Assembly: GCF_019925205.1 (NCBI RefSeq)
Contig: NC_083564.1
Location: forward strand, 30,790,447 to 30,854,446
Direction of reading: 5' to 3'
Length of the DNA stretch: 64,000 nt
Origin: Metopolophium dirhodum
Lineage: Eukaryota; Arthropoda; Insecta; Hemiptera; Aphididae
Below, one piece after another: positions 58,541 through 64,000 of the stretch (the stretch's first letter is position 1; the number at the start of each line of letters is the position of its first letter). The position numbers and the translations under genes are program-made. The notes under the pieces are model-generated. The model was not told the DNA's origin. It saw only the letters and a program-made list of their open reading frames with translations, and made no database searches.

Positions 58541-61500
58541 TTACGGCGAGAGACGGTAAAATACCCAACCATTTTCGCCGGCGTGACTGGCGATTTGCTT
58601 TTCTGCCGCGTGCTCAGCCCTTTCGAAGACGATGCGATCGTGCAGCCTGTCACTCTGCCCTTGCCAAAACTCCATCGTTTTGGGAATTATTTTGTAGCCG
58701 TTCCTGTAGATAAAAAATGGGAGTTCCACGCAATAAGCTCGACCAAATCGAACATTTATAGAGGCGTCTCATCTCGCGGTATTATAGTTTTGTATAGAGT
58801 TGTTGACGATTTGTATACATTTAGGGTAGAACTGTTGCAAGGGAGGGCTTTGGGGCAAGAGGTTAACTAACCCCCACTCCCACCAATTTCAGAAATATAA
58901 CTGACCACTTGCTCTCCCACCAGAAAACAATTTAACTCATAATCAGATTAACCTATAATGAATGAAATTCTTTTCCACCACTATAATATTGAGTATATTA
59001 TACCTACTGACTTAAAGCAAAACGAAAGAGAGGTTTGAGGGGGTTCTGAATGTCACGATTGGCAATAAAATATAGCAAATATTTTTCACTGGTAAATTGT
59101 TGACGTAAGTCAAAAAAACATTTAAGTACATCAGAAAGAATTTCGGTAAAATTGTAGACAAGCAAAATTTAGTGTATTCGGTAGGTATTTCCAACCATGA
59201 ATATCATTAAGCTCTGAACAGTCTAAACATATATTACGCCGATACACGGGCACACGGCACCGCATAGACCCATCTGCTTACCAATAAGACGGTCTGGGCA
59301 CTCGTTTTTCGGAGAACTCAACTTCAAGCTTTTCATTTTGTTTGGAGAGTGACTCTCTGCTGCTTATTACTGTGCTCTGCCGACTCACATGAGCACCGAT
59401 TTGGCTGCTTTTCGGTCTCGTATCGAAATATTCAGTGGACTCAGTTTCATCGATTTTCTCCACAGCCCCTTCGATCCGTACCTATAATACGTACATTAAA
59501 TATATGTAAACGAAAATGTATTCAATAATGTTAATGTCTACCTGCGCGATTAACTATTGGTTTCGTTTATAATTTATATCTTTAATCTATACAATGCAGA
59601 GTTCGGGACTTTTAGCACTATTACTATAACATTTTAGTTGGCCTATTTTAAGGATTTTGCCCAAAATTGTCTTAAACAATTTTCTTTACACATATTCATA
59701 GGTAAATTATAAAAATAAAACAATTTCGATTTTTCAACAGGTTAAATAAATTAGATAGGATCTAGTATCTATCTACCTCAATTAGTAAGTTTAGTTTGGC
59801 AATGGTAAGAATCAGGGCTTTGCAGACGAACGTAACCCGAAACTCGAAACCCGAATTAACCCAAATAAATAGCATAACCCGAAACCCGTATATACAAAAC
59901 CGATTGAAAAAAATAAACACCCGAAAAACACCCGAAACCCACATTATTAAAAATTAAGTGGCATATCAATTTGTATGTATTTTTTGCAACTAACGCGACT
60001 AAGATAAGAAGATAATACTATAATGGCCGTTCTTACAATGTCCGGTTAAAGTTACCTAACCGAAAGAAAGAAAAAATAATGATAATAAGATGTAATAATA
60101 TATTTTATACAGTTGAGTAATACTATAGGTAAATTAGTCATTTAAATATTTAATTTATCATCAATTTATGTACTTTATTATTTTTAAATTTTTACTGTCC
60201 AGACTTTTATTGTAAAACTTAAAAGTGTTGACTGTTAACTGTTAAGTAATTATTAATTTGTATTTTGTATATTGTATTCTGTATTTATATTTTATATTGT
60301 AAAAACAATTCAACTTAAAACTTAAAACTTAAACGTGTTAAGGTTAAAAAATTGTTTTTGCAACTGACAAAATAATTAATTAAAAAATAAAAAAGACATT
60401 GATGCTAGATGATTGTTTTATTTTATTTCACAATATTCAATAATAGACAATAGTAATTGTGTTGTCTAATCTTCTCAATCAAAAATAAATGTAACGAAAA
60501 TATGTTTAGTTCAAAATTAAAATATGTAATAGGCGAGAACTTTCTTTTATAGAAAAAGGACTGAGTAAGTACTAAGTATTAAGGCTTAATAAACTAATAA
60601 CTAATAAGTATAAATATTTAATTTAATATTTTAATTTTTAATTTTTTAATTATTTTTACTTTAAATATAAAATCAGATTACTAGGTATATCAAATTTGCA
60701 TTGAAAATCTCATGTTAATTGATATAGAACATGTCTTTTTTTTTAACACCCGAATTAACCCGAATAAATTTGCATTTAACCGTAACCAGAAAAGTGTATT
60801 AACCCGTAACACCCGAATTTTCTTTCAACACCCGAAAAAATGATTCCGGTGCAAAGCCCTGGTAAAAATAATTTTTTTAATTTTAATTACTTTTTAATAG
60901 ATTATTATATATATTTAGAAAATTATGTGGAAAATAAATGTTTTTCTATTAGTTCATATCCAAATATTTTACTTTTATAGGATTTACATAATGTTTCATG
61001 TGATATGTTTTTGTTATTTGTACACGTTAAAATGTATTTGTTTAAACAAATTGTGATTATTCATATATATATTTAGCGCATATAATTCAATTTTTGAAGC
61101 ACATACAAGTGCATATTTTCCGTTCTAGTGCAATAAGTCCCGAACTATGATGATTAACATAGAACAGCAACAGAACCTCGACAGAAATATCCTATAGCAG
61201 CCTGATTAGCAGGGATGGCAAATCCATGGCACACGATAACATTTTGAGAGCACGCGAAAAATTCTAATATTTATATTATACACATTTTTTTTTTATTTTT
61301 AATAATTAATAATATCACAATATATGTATATATTAATATCTAAAGATTGAATAATTCGAATACCTAATCGTTATATTTACCGATAAATAGCTGTATATGT
61401 TCCTTTTTCAAATTTAATGGCACAATCTAAAACAAAAATTTGGCACGAAAGCGTAGCGTCAAAATAATATGCCAGGATGCCACCCCTGTCAATATGTAAT

Positions 61501-63206
61501 GTGTTATAAATCTAAACTTACCGATCGGTCTAACGCGTCCCAATATATCGTCATGGCTGCTACCGGGTTTTCTTCCTAGAAATTTTAATATTTTAATGCT
61601 TGTACACCTTTATATAGCTATATGGAGTGATCGAAAATCCTAGTTACAATAGTCCCATTACTCGCAATACGTTCAGTACTATTAATACTCGATTTGTTGT
61701 TCCGCAGTACAATTCAATTGCATATAAATACATAAGGTACCTATATAATTATAAACGATGGCATATCCCGTGACAATTTATATTAATATATTATATAAGA
61801 CAAGGTAATGAGGTACTCACGATTTCTCGGCCCTTGCGGCTCTCTGAGTTTGTAAAAAACGTGTAACCCGATTCGCCGAAAGCTTTAAGTAAAACAAATC
61901 TAGCCGACGGAATACCAGACCTACAGAACGTCACAAAAATATACACGCTATGTTATATACAGTAGGTACTAAATTACCAATGAGTAATTATCCAATAAGT
62001 TTTCTTAGACGTATTAAACATTAAAATATTCCTAGAGACTAAGCCAATCCATTAGTGAAAACTAGAAATGTTAAAATTCAAGTACTTAGAGATAAACGCG
62101 TACTTACATACAAAGGGGGTTCTATTTTCTAGTACAATATATACTAATATATAAAGCTATAGAGTTTGTGTGTTTGAACGCGCTAATCTCAGGAACTTTT
62201 GGTTCGAATTGAAAAATTATTTTTTTGTTGGATAGTCCATTCATCGAGGAAGGCTTATAGGCTATATAACATCACGCTACGACCAATTAATAGAAGTGCT
62301 CAAACAAGGATTTTGAGATTTACGATGGAAATATTTGTTTATAAATGGTTATATAGGTAACCTTGGTTATATGAGAAATAACTAATAGAAATAGAATTTA
62401 TTTATTATTGGTTGCTATTGGTTAATCGGGCAGATCAGGTACAAGCATGCATCAAATCGAATTTCCGTACATTGCCTACCAGGGTGGCTGAGTTGCACTT
62501 ACTGCAGTAAGTTACACCAAAAGGGAGTTGAACAATCACAATTTTTTTGTCATTTTTTATGGGCCACGAAGTACACAGGATCAGTTATATTATATATAAG
62601 TGAATATTTGTGTGTAGATCTCTGGGAAGAAGATAGGCTAATTTTAAAAGGGTTAAATTTGGTTTTTTTTATTCATCGGATTTTAGTACGGTTAGGTTAG
62701 GTTAGGATTTTGTACTAATTGATTATATTAACCCATCGTATTATATCAAAATAAACTTGGTATAACTTTGATACTTTAGAGTTAAATGATACACTTCCGT
62801 ACAAACAGCACTGGGTCCGTGATCTACAGCAGGTAGATTGCCTACCTTTATCAGGTACTGCTGTGAATCAGAATTTTTATTCCAGGCAACAGAAAAGTTA
62901 AGATAAATTTTGAACACCATACACCGAATATTAAATAACGAATTGAACAAAGTTTGAGTCATATAGAGTTGGTACATTTAACGGGCAACGAAGTGCACAG
63001 GATCAGCTAGTATTATGATATATATAAAGTTTATAGTAATCTGTATTACTTAGTAGCCGTAGCCAAACAAGCAGCGTTGGGCTGTCTCACGTCGTCGCGT
63101 TCCGAAGCTTTTTTGAACCATATAGAAAACAGCTGATGTGGATTTTTCGATTCCAAATTATCTTCGAGCAAGACATCGCCCTTGTCTCTGTACGAGACCC
63201 TCAACT
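58541..63206 (-). CDS. PNPO: Pyridoxamine 5'-phosphate oxidase, last five exons
   Basis: PNPO is the FMN enzyme oxidising pyridoxine/pyridoxamine 5'-phosphate to pyridoxal 5'-phosphate (vitamin B6 salvage, soluble dimer). Exons, 5' to 3': 63050-63206, 61821-61920, 61522-61575, 59282-59481, 58541-58703. All introns are GT-AG and phases fit. Motifs in order: VSYRDKGDVL, FSIWFKKASE, NAACLATATK, PSARFVLLKAFGESG, FFTNSESRKGREI, AAMTIYWDALDRSVRIEG, STEYFDTRPKSSQIGAHVSR, QSTVISSRE, MEFWQGQSDRLHDRIVF and a C-terminal GENGWVFYRLSP then TAA. These cover the whole catalytic domain (224 codons). The first exon with the start codon was not placed. The acceptor at 63207 needs a donor exon ending after the first base of a codon; the best-looking ATG exon (63291-63349) ends one base out of phase. 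The start may lie beyond 64000. Introns carry two hAT elements and a Helitron-like insertion. Confidence 0.9.
59813..60861. mobile_element. 1,049-bp non-autonomous hAT-type element
   Basis: The ends are CAGGGCTTTGCA and TGCAAAGCCCTG, perfect 12-bp inverted repeats. The 8-bp flanks GTAAGAAT (59805-59812) and GTAAAAAT (60862-60869) differ at one base. Both subterminal zones carry many copies of ACCCGAA (at least ten on the left), a repeat pattern that could bind transposase. No transposase ORF was seen. It lies in the PNPO intron between exons 59282-59481 and 61522-61575. Confidence 0.85.
61210..61488. mobile_element. 279-bp hAT-like MITE
   Basis: The ends are CAGGGATGGCA and TGCCACCCCTG, inverted with one mismatch. 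The 8-bp flanks do not match, so the insertion is old or the boundary is slightly off. Non-coding; same PNPO intron as the element at 59813-60861. Confidence 0.6.
62140..63010 (+). mobile_element. Helitron-like non-autonomous element
   Basis: The left end (AATATATAAAGCTATAGAGTTTG followed by CTCAGGAACT, then TTGGATAGTCCATTCATCGA and GGCTATATAACATCACGCTA) is typical of non-autonomous Helitrons in insects. The right end is CGGGCAACGAAGTGCACAGG then ATCAGCTAG, with the CTAG terminus. The exact 5' TC was not fixed. It lies in the first visible PNPO intron and ends about 40 bp from the exon at 63050. Confidence 0.6.
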
Positions 63207-64000
63207 CTGCAATAATAATAATAATAAATAACAATGTCGATGATATCAATAGCAAACAATATGTGTGCGAATAAAATCAAAATCCTACACCTGGACGACA
63301 TTAGTGAGTATAGTGACTCAATGACTTGTCGCCCAACACTCAGCAGCATAGGTATTCATCAAGACCTTATTTTTAATGTAAAAGAGTGTACTTATGTACT
63401 GTACCTATATACATGTGCTAAAGTTGATTCCTAAATACGAAAAAAAAAAAATAATAGAGGTACCTTCTCAATTATCGTTTTTATAGAATTATACGCCAAC
63501 TGACAATTAGATACCTTTTGCAGTCCTTTTGTACGGATATATTAATATATTGAGCAACGGCTCAGTTTATTCTAGTTTTTTTTTTTAAATAACTAAGTTT
63601 ACGTTATTTAATTATAACTAATGAATAACTAATTAATCCTATAATAATTATAGTTAATACTTAATAATATTATATTATAGTAAATTAAGGTGGTGAGGGG
63701 GAGAGTTTTAACATTTAAAAATCTACGTAGGTATACCTACATTAAAATTATTTATTAAAAACTCGTGTTTTAAAATATTAATTGCAACAATATGTCAAAA
63801 TATTATATATATATATATATATATATAAGGGAATTCACCCAGCCTATAGATGGTGCGTAGAGTGTACCTACCTAGTAATTGAGTATTTGGATAGGTTATT
63901 GCGAAGGTAATTGTAATAGATGTGTTAAATTTGAATTCAACGATAAATCATTACGAACGAAAAACGAGTGGAGATGGTTTGTCTGTTTGTCAGCAAATAT
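63207..64000. other. Upstream flank or first intron of PNPO
   Basis: It should contain the first PNPO intron and perhaps its first exon, but none could be supported. An AT dinucleotide run lies at about 63804-63827. The last 110 bases (63890-64000) match the RepA start around GTGTTAAATTTGAATTCAA. Confidence 0.45.
63890..64000 (+). repeat. RepA start fragment at window edge
   Basis: GTTAAATTTGAATTCAACGA and the following GAACGAAAAACGAGTGGAGA track the start of RepA copy 1 (10140-10230) with substitutions. The element continues past the window edge. Confidence 0.5.

Noticed and set aside
58583..58870. 95-codon plus-strand ORF overlapping the end of PNPO
   Set aside because: It is antisense to the PNPO last exon, whose minus-strand reading has clear family motifs and proper splice sites.
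61210..61488. Matching 8-bp duplication around the small hAT-like MITE
   Set aside because: CTGATTAG and TCAATATG do not match; the element call rests on its inverted ends only.
1..64000. CRISPR array, bacterial operon or phage system
   Set aside because: There are no regularly spaced direct repeats. Spliced genes, SINEs and LINEs show eukaryotic nuclear DNA.

Overview
This looks like a piece of an insect nuclear genome, most likely an aphid or a close hemipteran relative. It is very AT-rich, its genes are split by GT-AG introns, and the non-coding space is full of small DNA transposons, SINE-like copies and retroelement remains. The aphid assignment is inference. It rests mainly on a head-to-tail array of slimfast-like cationic amino acid transporter (CAT) genes, a family known to be expanded in aphids. 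All recognisable host genes here are on the minus strand. Most ORFs longer than 60 codons are exon pieces, antisense shadows or repeat sequence; the one long continuous ORF belongs to a retrotransposon.

Layout: (1) 1-3.8 kb holds a broken, still intron-bearing copy of a myosin regulatory light chain gene (1322-1863). (2) 3.8-12.4 kb is CAT copy 1, rebuilt as 14 coding exons (595 aa). (3) 12.4-18.5 kb is intergenic, with a Helitron-like/hAT nest. (4) 18.5-29.7 kb is CAT copy 2 (14 exons, 594 aa). (5) 29.7-33.9 kb is intergenic. (6) 33.9-51.4 kb is CAT copy 3 (14 exons, 593 aa). Its seventh intron is swollen to 7.3 kb by a BEL/Pao integrase relic, a non-LTR retrotransposon with an unbroken 1212-codon ORF inserted in an older repeat, and a 5S-rRNA-like SINE. 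(7) 51.4-58.5 kb is intergenic. (8) 58.5-63.2 kb holds the last five exons of pyridoxamine 5'-phosphate oxidase (PNPO), with two hAT-type elements and a Helitron-like element in its introns.

The three CAT genes share exon number, splice phases and almost every exon length, and each starts with an 18-nt first coding exon of different sequence. They are therefore tandem duplicates of one 14-exon ancestor, and all three reading frames are intact. CATs import Arg/Lys/His. PNPO makes pyridoxal phosphate, the cofactor of aminotransferases. A metabolic link between the neighbours is possible, but nothing in the sequence shows it. I found no previously unknown biological system. The strongest items for a second look are the intact three-copy transporter array, the 5S-like SINE family, the apparently recent LINE insertion, and the large foldback element.
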